The position numbers and the translations under genes are program-made. Shown here one piece after another: positions 43,673-54,052 of a stretch of DNA of 64,000 nucleotides (its first letter is position 1; the number at the start of each line of letters is the position of its first letter). The DNA lies in the NCBI GenBank assembly GCA_964650385.1, contig CAZYTP010000003.1, positions 11,804-75,803 of the forward strand, read 5' to 3'. This DNA is from JAUSPI01 sp964650385. Lineage in GTDB: Bacteria > Desulfobacterota > Syntrophia > Syntrophales > JADFWA01. The notes beneath the pieces were generated by a model. That model worked only from the letters and a program-made list of their open reading frames with translations, did not search any database and was not told where the DNA came from.

Positions 43673-46600
43673 TCAATTACCAACTTGCATGTCAAGTGTT
43701 TTCTCGTCTACTTTTTCGGTTATTTGCTCTAACTTATCATCACCTTCAATTTCCATCCCCAACTTCTTATACACACTGACACCTGTTCCCGCCGGGATCA
43801 ACCTTCCCATTATAACATTCTCCTTAAGCCCCCTGAGGTAATCAACTTTCCCGGCCATGCTGGCCTCCGTAAGAACACGTGTCGTCTCCTGAAAAGACGC
43901 TGCCGAAATAAAGCTCCCGGTACTAAGAGATGCCTTAGTAATCCCCAAAAGAACCGGTTCACCTATAGCAGGTTGACCTCCCTCGGCTATAACTTTTTCA
44001 TTTTCTTCCTCGAATAAATGCTTTTCCACCTGCTCATCTGTAAGGAAAGATGTATCGCCCGGTTTTGTCACTTTAATTCTGCGAAGCATCTGACGCACAA
44101 TAATTTCTATATGTTTGTCATTAATTTTGACACCCTGTAGCCTATAAACTTCCTGTACTTCATCAACTAAATACCGGGCTAATTCTTTTTCTCCCTTAAT
44201 AGCAAGAAGATCATGAGGATTCTGCGCACCACCCATCAGAGGTTCACCAGCCACAACTCTGTCACCTTCCTGTACACTTATATGTTTCCCCTTGGGAATC
44301 AGGTATTCTCTTTGATCACCGATATCCGGGGTTATAACAACCTTTCTTTTTCCCTTTACATCTTTACCGAACGAAGCCACCCCGTCGATTTCTGTTATTA
44401 CAGCATATTCCTTCGGTTTTCTCGCTTCAAAAAGTTCCGCCACCCTGGGAAGACCACCGGTAATATCCTTTGTCTTTGTGGTCTCTCGAGGAATCTTTGC
44501 AATAATGTCACCAGCATTTACCTGCTGACCTTCCGACGCAACAATGTTTACGCCAACTGAAAGTTGGTGCCTTGCAATCGTATTCGTTCCCGGCAGCTTA
44601 ACCGTTTTTCCGTCTTTATCTTTTAACGAAATCCTCGGACGTAAATTTGAATCCTTAGATTCAACAACAACCTTTCTGGAAAGACCAGTCACCTCGTCAA
44701 CCTGTTCCTTCATGGTCACCCCTTCAACAATATCTCCGAACTTGATTGTTCCATCAACCTCTGAAAGAATTGGTATTGAAAAGGGGTCCCATTCTGCAAT
44801 CAGTTCTCCTTCTTTTATCCCATAACCATCAGCCACCTTTACATGTGCCCCATATGGAACAGGATATCTACCGCGGCTTCTCTCTTTCTCATCCAGGACG
44901 TGGATTTCTCCGCTTCTGTTCATCACGATAAGCTGTTTTTCTTTGCCCTTAACCGTATTGAGATCCACGAACTTTATGGTACCCGAATGCCTCGCCTCCA
45001 AGGTAGAGTGTTCTTCGAACTTTGCGGTACCACCAATATGAAAAGTTCGCATAGTCAGCTGGGTTCCGGGTTCACCGATCGATTGAGCTGCAATAATGCC
45101 GACCGTTTCACCAATATTTACCAAGTGCCCATGGGACAAATCCCTTCCATAACACCTGGCACAAGCGCCTTGTTTTGACTTGCACGTCAGAACGGATCTT
45201 ATTTTAATCCTCTCTATACCTGCTCGGTCAATCTTATCTACTAGCGCTTCATCAATTTCCTGATTCGCCCCTACTATAATTTCTCCTGTAAAAGGATCCT
45301 TGATAGCATCCAGGGTAACCCTACCCAAAACACGCTCACCCGCTGCTTCTATTATCTCCCCGCCTTCCGACAGGGCAGAAACATAGATGCCATCGATCGT
45401 TCCACAATCTTCCTCAGTAATAATACAGTCCTGAGCCACATCGACAAGTCTCCTGGTAAGATACCCGGAATTTGCCGTCTTAAGTGCAGTATCAGCAAGA
45501 CCTTTCCTGGCACCGTGTGTAGAAATAAAATATTGGAGAACAGATAGCCCTTCCCTGAAATTTGCAGTAATCGGTGTCTCAATAATCTCACCGGATGGTT
45601 TCGCCATTAACCCCCTCATACCTGCAAGCTGTCTTATCTGCGCAGCACTTCCCCTCGCACCCGAATCAGCCATCATATAAATAGGATTAAAGCTTTTTAT
45701 CTTTATCTTTTTATTATCCGGCCCCATCACCTCTTTCGTTCCGATAGCTCCGAGCATCTCAGCAGCAACCTTCTCAGTAGCCTGAGCCCAGATGTCTATG
45801 ACTTTATTATAACGTTCTCCATCTGTAATAAGACCATCCATATATTGTTTCTGAATCTCCAAAACACCTTCGTCGGCTTTTGCAACAATCTCCTTTTTGC
45901 TGGAAGGTATCATCATATTATCAATCGCAAAAGATGCACCAGACATAGTAGCAATCTTGAAACCAAGATCTTTTAATCTATCCGCCAGTAAAACCGTTGC
46001 CTTATCCCCACAAGACCTGTAACAATAATCAATAAGGTCTGCCAACATCTTCTTGCTCATAACTTTATTAATGATATCAAAGGGAATTCCTTCAGGAACA
46101 ACTTCATAAAGTAAAACTCTACCTGTCGTTGTATCCGTTAGTTTTCCCTCAATTCTAACTTTAATCTTCGCATGAAGATCAATCACGCCGGCATCAAAGG
46201 CACTTCTAACTTCATCGGGATCAGAAAAGATCATATCCTCTCCCATAACACGGTCTTCGGACCTCGTTAGATAATAAATTCCGAGGACAATATCCTGACC
46301 TGGAACAATAATCGGCTTACCATTAGCCGGTGAGAGAATGTTATTTGTCGACATCATAAGAACCCTGGCTTCTGTTTGTGCTTCAATAGATAAAGGCACA
46401 TGTACAGCCATCTGGTCTCCGTCGAAATCAGCATTGAATGCAGGGCAGACCAGAGGATGAAGCTGTATCGCCTTTCCTTCTATAAGCACAGGTTCAAAAG
46501 CCTGCATGCCAAGCCTGTGTAAAGTCGGAGCTCTATTAAGCATAACGGGATATTCACGGACAACCTCATCTAATGCATCCCATACCTCCGGGATCTCCCT

Positions 46601-47809
46601 TTCAACCATCCTTTTAGCGCTCTTCACAGTGGTAACATAACCCTTCGCCTGAAGCCTGTTGTAAATGAATGGCTTGAAGAGCTCCAACGCCATCTTTTTA
46701 GGAAGTCCACATTGATGTAATCTCAAGTCGGGTCCTACAGTAATGACGGATCTTCCTGAGTAATCAACCCTCTTGCCAAGGAGATTCTGTCTGAACCTGC
46801 CCTGCTTCCCTTTCAGCATATCCGACAGCGATCTAAGAGGTCTCTTGTTGGAACCGGTAATAGCCCTTCCTCTCCTGCCGTTGTCAAAGAGGACATCTAC
46901 AGACTCCTGAAGCATCCTTTTCTCGTTTCTTATGATAATTTCCGGTGCAGAGAGTTCCTGCAAACGTTTCAGGCGGTTGTTCCTGTTAATAACCCTTCTG
47001 TAAAGATCGTTTAGATCAGACGTGGCAAAACGGCCGCCATCCAGGGGAACCAGAGGCCGGAGCTCTGGAGGAATTACCGGTAAAACTGTCAGAATCATCC
47101 ATTCTGGTTTATTTCCCGATTTTTTAAGTGCTTCAACAATTTTTAGCCTCTTTAAATACTTCTTCTTTTTGGTTTCAGAGGTAGCTACTTTCAATTCCGA
47201 TCTGAGTTCTTCATCCAATCCATCTATGTCAACTTCTTCCAGAAGTTTTCTAACAGCTTCAGCGCCTATCCCTGCCTCAAAGGCATCCGGGCCATACTCC
47301 TCCCTCAATTCCGCATAACTCTCCTCAGAAAGTACTTCCTTCTTTTTCAAAGGTGTATCTTTGGGATCCAATACGATCCAGCATTCAAAATAGAGCACCC
47401 TCTCCAGTTCTTTAAGCGTCAAATCAAGTACATTACCTATTCGGCTGGGAAGACTCTTCAGAAACCATATATGGGCTACAGGTGCTGATAAGGTTATGTG
47501 TCCCATTCTTTCTCTGCGAACCTTTGACTGGATAACCTCAACACCGCACTTTTCGCAGACAACCCCTCTGTGTTTCATCCTCTTATATCTGCCACAAAGG
47601 CATTCGTAATCCTTAACTGGACCGAATATCTTTGCGCAAAAAAGCCCTTCTCTCTCCGGCTTGAATGTCCTGTAGTTTATTGTCTCAGGTTTCTTGACTT
47701 CACCCTGAGACCACGAAAGAATACTCTCCGGCGAGGCAATGGACATTTTTATTGCATTAAACCTCACGGGATCCTTCGGCTTTTCAAAAAAACTGAATAT
47801 ATCTTCCAC
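43673..47809 (-). CDS. rpoC: RNA polymerase beta' subunit
   Basis: A 1378-residue catalytic subunit. The N-terminal zinc site has the CLCGRY and CEKCGVEV pairs; the active-site Mg loop is NADFDGDQMAVH; the second zinc site has CKSKQGACARCYGRDL. The bridge and trigger-loop region (IIAAQSIGEPGTQLTMRTFH) is intact. A GTG at 47809 with AGGGAG nine bases upstream matches the family start VEDIFSFF; the longer frame from a TTG at 47836 is rejected. Confidence 0.97.
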   Translation of the reverse strand: MEDIFSFFEKPKDPVRFNAIKMSIASPESILSWSQGEVKKPETINYRTFKPEREGLFCAKIFGPVKDYECLCGRYKRMKHRGVVCEKCGVEVIQSKVRRERMGHITLSAPVAHIWFLKSLPSRIGNVLDLTLKELERVLYFECWIVLDPKDTPLKKKEVLSEESYAELREEYGPDAFEAGIGAEAVRKLLEEVDIDGLDEELRSELKVATSETKKKKYLKRLKIVEALKKSGNKPEWMILTVLPVIPPELRPLVPLDGGRFATSDLNDLYRRVINRNNRLKRLQELSAPEIIIRNEKRMLQESVDVLFDNGRRGRAITGSNKRPLRSLSDMLKGKQGRFRQNLLGKRVDYSGRSVITVGPDLRLHQCGLPKKMALELFKPFIYNRLQAKGYVTTVKSAKRMVEREIPEVWDALDEVVREYPVMLNRAPTLHRLGMQAFEPVLIEGKAIQLHPLVCPAFNADFDGDQMAVHVPLSIEAQTEARVLMMSTNNILSPANGKPIIVPGQDIVLGIYYLTRSEDRVMGEDMIFSDPDEVRSAFDAGVIDLHAKIKVRIEGKLTDTTTGRVLLYEVVPEGIPFDIINKVMSKKMLADLIDYCYRSCGDKATVLLADRLKDLGFKIATMSGASFAIDNMMIPSSKKEIVAKADEGVLEIQKQYMDGLITDGERYNKVIDIWAQATEKVAAEMLGAIGTKEVMGPDNKKIKIKSFNPIYMMADSGARGSAAQIRQLAGMRGLMAKPSGEIIETPITANFREGLSVLQYFISTHGARKGLADTALKTANSGYLTRRLVDVAQDCIITEEDCGTIDGIYVSALSEGGEIIEAAGERVLGRVTLDAIKDPFTGEIIVGANQEIDEALVDKIDRAGIERIKIRSVLTCKSKQGACARCYGRDLSHGHLVNIGETVGIIAAQSIGEPGTQLTMRTFHIGGTAKFEEHSTLEARHSGTIKFVDLNTVKGKEKQLIVMNRSGEIHVLDEKERSRGRYPVPYGAHVKVADGYGIKEGELIAEWDPFSIPILSEVDGTIKFGDIVEGVTMKEQVDEVTGLSRKVVVESKDSNLRPRISLKDKDGKTVKLPGTNTIARHQLSVGVNIVASEGQQVNAGDIIAKIPRETTKTKDITGGLPRVAELFEARKPKEYAVITEIDGVASFGKDVKGKRKVVITPDIGDQREYLIPKGKHISVQEGDRVVAGEPLMGGAQNPHDLLAIKGEKELARYLVDEVQEVYRLQGVKINDKHIEIIVRQMLRRIKVTKPGDTSFLTDEQVEKHLFEEENEKVIAEGGQPAIGEPVLLGITKASLSTGSFISAASFQETTRVLTEASMAGKVDYLRGLKENVIMGRLIPAGTGVSVYKKLGMEIEGDDKLEQITEKVDEKTLDMQVGN

Positions 47810-47915
47810 TGAACATATCTCCCTAATTAGATTCAATCCTGAATCTTTTAATTTTACTTTTTAACTCTTCATGCTGGAACAAGTTCGGCAGGCCATTTAA
47901 TGATTTTAATGAAAA

Positions 47916-50900
47916 CTAATTTCCTTCCTCAATTAACTGCACATCGAGACAAAGGCCCTGCAATTCCTTGACGAGGACATTAAAGGATTCAGGAATCCCC
48001 GCTTCAAATTTATGCTCTCCTTTAACAATGGATTCATATACTCTTGTTCTGCCAGCTACATCATCCGATTTAACGGTAAGAAACTCCTGCAACGCATACG
48101 CAGCACCATAGGCCTCCATCGCCCAGACCTCCATCTCACCCAACCTCTGGCCGCCAAACTGCGCTTTACCCCCGAGAGGCTGCTGAGTAACAAGAGAATA
48201 GGGCCCAATTGACCTGGCATGAATCTTATTGTCAACGAGATGGTGAAGCTTCAGCATATAAATCATTCCTACTGTCACCTCCTGGTCAAAAGGTTCTCCA
48301 GTCCTGCCATCAAAGAGCATCGTCTGGCCACTTTCCGGAAGATCAGCCAATTTAAGCATACTCTTTATATCATCCTCAGAGGCACCATCAAAAACAGGTG
48401 TCGCTATAGGAATACCATTTTTAAGTCTGCCGACAAATTTCTTGATTTCCTCATCAGTCGCCCCATCTATAAAAGCGTCAAATTGAGGAGAGGAGTATAT
48501 CTCTTTAACTTCTTTTTTCAGGTTATCCATGCTGTATTTCGTATTTAGCAAAGAATTTACCTTGTCTCCCAATTCTTTTGCAGCCCATCCGAGATGAGTC
48601 TCTAAGATCTGCCCCACATTCATACGCGAGGGCACCCCCAAGGGATTCAAGACTATATCAAGAGGAGTTCCGTCCTCAAAAAAAGGCATGTCTTCCTCTG
48701 GAAGTATCCTGGATAGCACTCCCTTATTACCATGTCTTCCCGCCATCTTATCACCAACAGAAAGCTTCCTTTTTATGGCCACATAAACCTTAACCATCTT
48801 GATTACTCCTGGGGGAAGTTCATCTCCAGTTTTTAATTTATCTATCTTTTCCTCAAAAAAAGCCTCCACCAACTCTATTTTTTTAGAAAAATTTGCAAAG
48901 ATAGTTTCTACCTTCTCATTCAACGCATCTTCTTCTAACAGCGATATTTCCTTCCAGAGACTAAATGGTATCATCTCCAGGACATCTTCGGTAATCTCTT
49001 CTTCCTTTTTTAACAATCTCTTTTTCTTTTTCGGATCAACCAGCCTCGTTGCAGAAGTCTTTCCGATGAGTAAGCTTGAAATCTCCCTCTTAACATTATC
49101 GGTAATAATCCTGATTTCATCATCTCTGTCCTTGAGTAAACGCCCTATCTCTTCGTCTTCTATAATTTGCGATCTGCGATCTTTCTCCGTCCCCTTACGG
49201 GCAAATGTCTTTGCATCTATAACTATACCCTCAACTCCAGGGGGAACACGCAGAGATGTATCCCTGACATCACCAGCTTTTTCACCAAATATAGCCCTAA
49301 GTAACTTTTCTTCCGGAGACAGTTGTGTTTCCCCTTTTGGGGTAATCTTACCGACCAGAACATCTCCCGGTTTCACCGATACTCCTATACGAACCATCCC
49401 GCTTTCATCCAGATTCCGCAGGGTTTCCTCCCCTACATTGGGAATATCTTTGGTGATTTCCTCCTTGCCCAATTTAGTATCCCTGGCGACCGTGTCAAAT
49501 TCTTCAATATGTATAGACGTATAAATGTCCTCTTTCACCACTCTTTCACTAATCAAGATAGAGTCCTCATAATTATATCCTCCCCAGGACATAAAGGCGA
49601 CCATGACGTTTCTCCCCAGTGCCAGTTCTCCATCATTGGTTGCAGGCCCATCGGCTATCACCTCTCCTCTGTTTGCTCTATCTCCTACGTTTACAATAGC
49701 CTTATGATTGAAACATGTATCCTGATTTGAACGCTGAAACTTGGTCAGGTTATATATATCGACTCCTGTATCAAGCTGGGTTTTCCCGTCATTATCACAT
49801 TCAATTACAATCCTTGACGCATCAACGCTCTTCACAACGCCAGACCTTTTAGCTATAATAACAGCACCAGAATCCCGCGCAATAACTGACTCCATCCCCG
49901 TACCCACAAGAGGATATCCAGGTTTTACAAGCGGAACCGCCTGTCGCTGCATATTGGAACCCATCAGGGCACGGTTGGCATCATCATGTTCCAAGAAGGG
50001 AATAAGTCCTGCGGCAACACTTACAAGTTGATTGGGAGATACATCCATAAGCTGAACTTCATCAGGCATAGCCATAACAAAGTCCTCCCCCCTCCTCGAA
50101 GAAATAAGCTTATCCTTAAATCTTCCTTTTGAATCGAGAGGAGTATCCGCCTCGGCTATAATATATTTTTCTTCCTCCATTGCTGTCAAATATTCGATAT
50201 CATTCGATACTATCCCGTTCCTTACCGCCCTGTACGGAGTTTCTATAAAACCGAATTCGTTCACCCTTGCGTAGGTACTAAGAGAAACAATAAGACCTAT
50301 ATTGGGCCCCTCTGGGGTTTCAATAGGACATATCCGGCCATAGTGAGATGAATGTACATCTCTCACTTCAAAACCCGCCCGCTCCCTGGTAAGTCCCCCT
50401 GGGCCAAGGGCGGATAATCTCCTTTTGTGCGTAACTTCTGAAAGCGGATTCGTCTGATCCATAAACTGTGACAGCTGACTACTCCCAAAAAACTCATTAA
50501 CAACGGCCAAAACAGGTTTAGCATTTATTAAATCATGGGGCATCATGGTTTCCACATCTTGAAGACTCATCTTCTCTTTAATAGCCCGCTCCATTCTGAC
50601 CAAGCCTATCCTGTATTGATTTTCGATAAGTTCTCCAACAGATCTCGCCCTTCTGTTACCTAAATGATCAATGTCATCAATACTGCAATCTCCCACACCA
50701 TTCTTGAGATCAACAAGATATTTAACTGCCTTCAGGATATCCTCATTCCGTAACACCGTTACATCCGTAGAGACATCCAGGCCAAGTTTATAATTCATCT
50801 TGGCTCTGCCCACATTAGAAAGATTATAGCTATCAGGATTGAAAAAGAGACTACCGAAAAACCTGCGTGCCGTTTCCAGAGTGGGCGGGTTGCTTGGTCG

Positions 50901-52010
50901 GAGTCTCCTGTATATTTCAACTATTGCGTCTTCTTCCGTGTCAACCTTATCAATCAGGAGAGTATCCCTCATGGCAGAACTCGTTCCATCTTCGTCAAGA
51001 CTAATAAACCGTAGTTCCCTGACCCCTTTTTCTCGAACTAATTCCAACCCTTCCACAGTCAATTCGCTATTGCAGTGTAACAAAACCTCTTCTGTTTCAG
51101 GATCTAATACATCCGATGAGAGCACCTTTCCAACAAGGACTTCATCACTTATCGACATTCGACCTATATTTAATCCCGCGAGTTTTTTCAAAGCCACTTT
51201 TGATATTTTCCTGCCCTTTTTTACGATAACTTCACCGGTTTTTTTATCCTTAATATCTTCCGGGGCTCTTTCATCAACAAGAAATTCATCCACCGACATA
51301 AAAGCCTGGCCATCCTCCAGAAATACTTTTTCAATATTATGAAAATAGCCAAGCAGATCATCGGTAGAGTTCCCCATAGCCTTTAAAAGGATAGTAACGG
51401 GCATTTTTCTTCTTCTGTCTATCCTGGCATAAAGAAAATCCTTGGAATCAAATTCAAGATCGAGCCAGGAACCCCTGATTGGAATAATCCTTGCTGAATA
51501 TATTAGTTTTCCGCTTGTATGTGTCTTTCCCTTGTCATGATCAAAAAAGATGCCGGGGGATCTGTGGAGCTGGCTGACTATAACCCGCTCCGTACCATTG
51601 ACAATAAAAGTGCCATTATCTGTCATCAATGGTATCTCACCAAAGTAAATCTCCTGTTCCTTGATATCCCTGATTGTCTTTTGCTCACTCTCCCGGTCAA
51701 CATCAAAAACAACAAGTCTGACCACAATCTTCAGCGGAGCCGCATAAGTCATTCCCTTCTGAAGGCACTCTTTCACATCGTATCTGACATCCCTTATTTT
51801 GTAACTTACAAATTCCAAAGAACACTGACCGCTGAAATCCGAAATGGGAAAAACACTCTTAAAGGTACCCTGCAGACCCGAATTATCCCTCTCGGCGGGA
51901 TTTATATCCCTCTGGAGGAACTTCTCATATGACTTTGTCTGGATATCAATAAGATCTGGGATATCAACTATTTTTTTAATACGACCAAAATTTTTTCTAA
52001 ACCCGTCCAT
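47916..52010 (-). CDS. rpoB: RNA polymerase beta subunit
   Basis: A 1364-residue subunit. The rifampicin-region block FFGSSQLSQFMDQTNPLSEV with THKRRLSALGPGGLTRERAG is wild type-like, and the late block KLSVGDKMAGRHGNKGVLSR is present. AGGGGAATT precedes the ATG. Lies between rplL and rpoC; the 84-base spacer after rplL has a weak inverted repeat but no clear terminator. Confidence 0.98.
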   Translation of the reverse strand: MDGFRKNFGRIKKIVDIPDLIDIQTKSYEKFLQRDINPAERDNSGLQGTFKSVFPISDFSGQCSLEFVSYKIRDVRYDVKECLQKGMTYAAPLKIVVRLVVFDVDRESEQKTIRDIKEQEIYFGEIPLMTDNGTFIVNGTERVIVSQLHRSPGIFFDHDKGKTHTSGKLIYSARIIPIRGSWLDLEFDSKDFLYARIDRRRKMPVTILLKAMGNSTDDLLGYFHNIEKVFLEDGQAFMSVDEFLVDERAPEDIKDKKTGEVIVKKGRKISKVALKKLAGLNIGRMSISDEVLVGKVLSSDVLDPETEEVLLHCNSELTVEGLELVREKGVRELRFISLDEDGTSSAMRDTLLIDKVDTEEDAIVEIYRRLRPSNPPTLETARRFFGSLFFNPDSYNLSNVGRAKMNYKLGLDVSTDVTVLRNEDILKAVKYLVDLKNGVGDCSIDDIDHLGNRRARSVGELIENQYRIGLVRMERAIKEKMSLQDVETMMPHDLINAKPVLAVVNEFFGSSQLSQFMDQTNPLSEVTHKRRLSALGPGGLTRERAGFEVRDVHSSHYGRICPIETPEGPNIGLIVSLSTYARVNEFGFIETPYRAVRNGIVSNDIEYLTAMEEEKYIIAEADTPLDSKGRFKDKLISSRRGEDFVMAMPDEVQLMDVSPNQLVSVAAGLIPFLEHDDANRALMGSNMQRQAVPLVKPGYPLVGTGMESVIARDSGAVIIAKRSGVVKSVDASRIVIECDNDGKTQLDTGVDIYNLTKFQRSNQDTCFNHKAIVNVGDRANRGEVIADGPATNDGELALGRNVMVAFMSWGGYNYEDSILISERVVKEDIYTSIHIEEFDTVARDTKLGKEEITKDIPNVGEETLRNLDESGMVRIGVSVKPGDVLVGKITPKGETQLSPEEKLLRAIFGEKAGDVRDTSLRVPPGVEGIVIDAKTFARKGTEKDRRSQIIEDEEIGRLLKDRDDEIRIITDNVKREISSLLIGKTSATRLVDPKKKKRLLKKEEEITEDVLEMIPFSLWKEISLLEEDALNEKVETIFANFSKKIELVEAFFEEKIDKLKTGDELPPGVIKMVKVYVAIKRKLSVGDKMAGRHGNKGVLSRILPEEDMPFFEDGTPLDIVLNPLGVPSRMNVGQILETHLGWAAKELGDKVNSLLNTKYSMDNLKKEVKEIYSSPQFDAFIDGATDEEIKKFVGRLKNGIPIATPVFDGASEDDIKSMLKLADLPESGQTMLFDGRTGEPFDQEVTVGMIYMLKLHHLVDNKIHARSIGPYSLVTQQPLGGKAQFGGQRLGEMEVWAMEAYGAAYALQEFLTVKSDDVAGRTRVYESIVKGEHKFEAGIPESFNVLVKELQGLCLDVQLIEEGN

Positions 52011-52094
52011 AATTCCCCTTACAGCAATTGATAGTTAAAGTTCAGTAAGCAATGGTTGGTAAAGACCACTGTATACTGTCCACCAACTACTATT

Positions 52095-52544
52095 TTACTT
52101 AATCTCCACGCTGGCTCCTACCTCTTCCAGTTTCTTCTTAATATCATCTGCCTCATCCTTCGAAACGGCCTCTTTAACCGGCTTCGGCACACCATCGACC
52201 AAATTTTTGGCTTCTTTCAATCCCAAACCTGTCAAGGCCCTGACAACCTTTATAACCTGGATCTTCTGGTCACCAAAACCGGAGAGTATAACATCAAATT
52301 CAGTCTTCTCTTCTTCCTGGACTACCTGTTCTGACCCTGGAGCCACAGCAGCAACCGATACTGGCGCAGCCGCGGACACACCAAACTTTTCTTCCAATTC
52401 CTTTACGAGTTGTGACAACTCGAGAACTGTCATATCTTCAATAAACTTTACAACATCTTCTTTTGTTATTTTTTCTTTCGTCACTTTTTCTTTTTGTGTT
52501 TTTTCCTTTGTTTCTTTCTCTTTTACTACCTTTTCATCTGTCAT
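52095..52544 (-). CDS. rplL: 50S ribosomal protein L7/L12 with Lys/Glu-rich N-terminal extension
   Basis: A 149-residue stalk protein, about 25 residues longer than usual. The normal domain starts near residue 26 (ITKEDVVKFIEDMTVLELSQ) and has the Ala-rich hinge (SAAAPVSVAAVAPG) and the GLGLKEAKNLVDGVPKPVKE factor-binding domain. Residues 1-25 are a repeat-like run of KEK/TKEK units. AGGAAGG ten bases before the ATG supports the long start; no better internal start is present. It follows rplJ by 25 bases. Confidence 0.96.
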   Translation of the reverse strand: MTDEKVVKEKETKEKTQKEKVTKEKITKEDVVKFIEDMTVLELSQLVKELEEKFGVSAAAPVSVAAVAPGSEQVVQEEEKTEFDVILSGFGDQKIQVIKVVRALTGLGLKEAKNLVDGVPKPVKEAVSKDEADDIKKKLEEVGASVEIK

Positions 52545-52569
52545 TTTTCTAATTCCTTCCTAATATGTT

Positions 52570-53082
52570 TTATTTCTCTGTCCGATAAGCGTCAAGAACT
52601 TGAACAAAACTTCTCGGAACACCATTTAGCACATTAACCAGCGAAGCTTGTGTTGCTACCAGTACGGAGAGAAGCTTTCCAAGAAGAACATCCCTACCGG
52701 GAAGTGCAGCCAGAACACATATCTCTTCCTTACTTAAAAACTTGCCATACAACATCCCTGCTTTAATTTCCAGATCCTCGTTCCTTCTGGCGAAATTAAC
52801 CAGTGCTTTTGTCGGCTCAATTTCATCTCCATAACTCATGGCAATGGCAAGCGGCCCCTTGAAATACTCTTCAAGAATACTAAAATCGGTACCCTTAGAA
52901 GCGATTCCCAGAAGGGTATTCTTTGTCACCCTTAACTCGGTCGCGGATTTACGTAGCTCATTTCTTAATGAGGTAATCTCCTCCACATTTAAACCACTAT
53001 AATCCACCAGAACCGCCAGCTTAACATCTTTAATTTTATCACGAAGATCAGCAACAACCAGCTCTTTAGTTTTTCGATCCAA
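52570..53082 (-). CDS. rplJ: 50S ribosomal protein L10
   Basis: A 170-residue base of the L7/L12 stalk: VLVDYSGLNVEEITSLRNEL, then RVTKNTLLGIA and FKGPLAIAMSYGD. The C-terminal helix binds L7/L12 dimers. The 249-base leader upstream could be an L10 autoregulatory leader (separate entry). Confidence 0.96.
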   Translation of the reverse strand: MDRKTKELVVADLRDKIKDVKLAVLVDYSGLNVEEITSLRNELRKSATELRVTKNTLLGIASKGTDFSILEEYFKGPLAIAMSYGDEIEPTKALVNFARRNEDLEIKAGMLYGKFLSKEEICVLAALPGRDVLLGKLLSVLVATQASLVNVLNGVPRSFVQVLDAYRTEK

Positions 53083-53331
53083 CTATTTCTAGCCTCCTTT
53101 CTTATTCTGAATTCCAAAAACCCTCACTATAAAGTAAGAATTTAGTTTGAAAATCAGAGATGCATACAGGAAGAAAAATTGAACTAATCAATCGTCTCGG
53201 CAGGCCGATTCAAATCGTTTAAACATCCCGTACCCGCTGTCTCTGACTTATTTATCAGATATCAATTCCCAACTGAAAGCTCTTAGCAGAAACCAAGTTT
53301 CGCCACTTCGCTGACAGCTGAGCATTAATAA
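53083..53331 (-). promoter_or_regulatory. Possible L10 (rplJ) leader region
   Basis: The spacer between rplA and rplJ is 249 bases, where autogenous L10 leaders normally lie. The minus strand contains GGCCTGCCGAGACGA near 53193-53207, similar to the CCUGCCGAGG tail of known L10 leaders. I could not fold the full element. An AAAGGAGGC ribosome site precedes the rplJ start. Confidence 0.4.
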
Positions 53332-54042
53332 TCATCTCAAAAGATTTCTGACATTCAGGGAATCCACCTTTACCCCTGGACCCATAGTGGTAGAAATTGA
53401 TATGTTTTTTAGATAAGTTCCTTTACTTGATGCCGGTTTCAGTTTCACGATAGTTTCTGCTAATGTTAAAACGTTTTCCAATAATTTATCTGCCCCAAAA
53501 GAAACCTTTCCTACTGGACTATGTACAATTCCTGTTTTTTCTACTCTGAACTCAATCTTACCCGCCTTGAGTTCTTGTACAACTCTTCCTACATCAAAGG
53601 TTACTGTGCCGACTTTCGGATTCGGCATCAACCCACGCGGTCCTAAGAGTTTTCCAAGTTTTCCCACACTACCCATCATATCAGGTGTAGCAACAACTCT
53701 GTCAAACTCAAACCAACCCTCTTTTATTTTTTCAATTATGTCATCAGAGCCAACAATATCAGCTCCCGCATCAAGGGCTTCCTTTTCTTTGTCACCCTTT
53801 GCAAAAACCAACACTCTTACAGACTTCCCCAAGCCGTTAGGAAGACCTACGCTTCCTCTAATCATCTGATCGGCATGCCTTGGATTCACACCTAATCTGA
53901 TAGCTACATCGACAGTTTCGTCAAACTTTGCCCTTGAGGTGCTCACAATCAGTTCCAAAGCTTCCTTCAGAACATATTTCTTTTCAGATTCAACCTGCTC
54001 TTTCGCTTTTAAAAAACTTTTACCTTCTTTAGGCATTGTCAT
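53332..54042 (-). CDS. rplA: 50S ribosomal protein L1
   Basis: A protein of about 235 residues forming the L1 stalk: FDETVDVAIRLGVNPRHADQ, then MGSVGKLGKLLGPRGLMPNP and KAGKIEFRVEKTGIVHSPVG. Start may be the ATG at 54042 or the one at 54036. Follows rplK by 10 bases. Confidence 0.97.
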   Translation of the reverse strand: MTMPKEGKSFLKAKEQVESEKKYVLKEALELIVSTSRAKFDETVDVAIRLGVNPRHADQMIRGSVGLPNGLGKSVRVLVFAKGDKEKEALDAGADIVGSDDIIEKIKEGWFEFDRVVATPDMMGSVGKLGKLLGPRGLMPNPKVGTVTFDVGRVVQELKAGKIEFRVEKTGIVHSPVGKVSFGADKLLENVLTLAETIVKLKPASSKGTYLKNISISTTMGPGVKVDSLNVRNLLR

Positions 54043-54052
54043 TCAACCTCTT

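Noticed and set aside
52011..52094. Attenuator or RNase III site between rplL and rpoB
   Set aside because: Only a five-base TTGGT/ACCAA inverted pair was found, too weak to support a feature.
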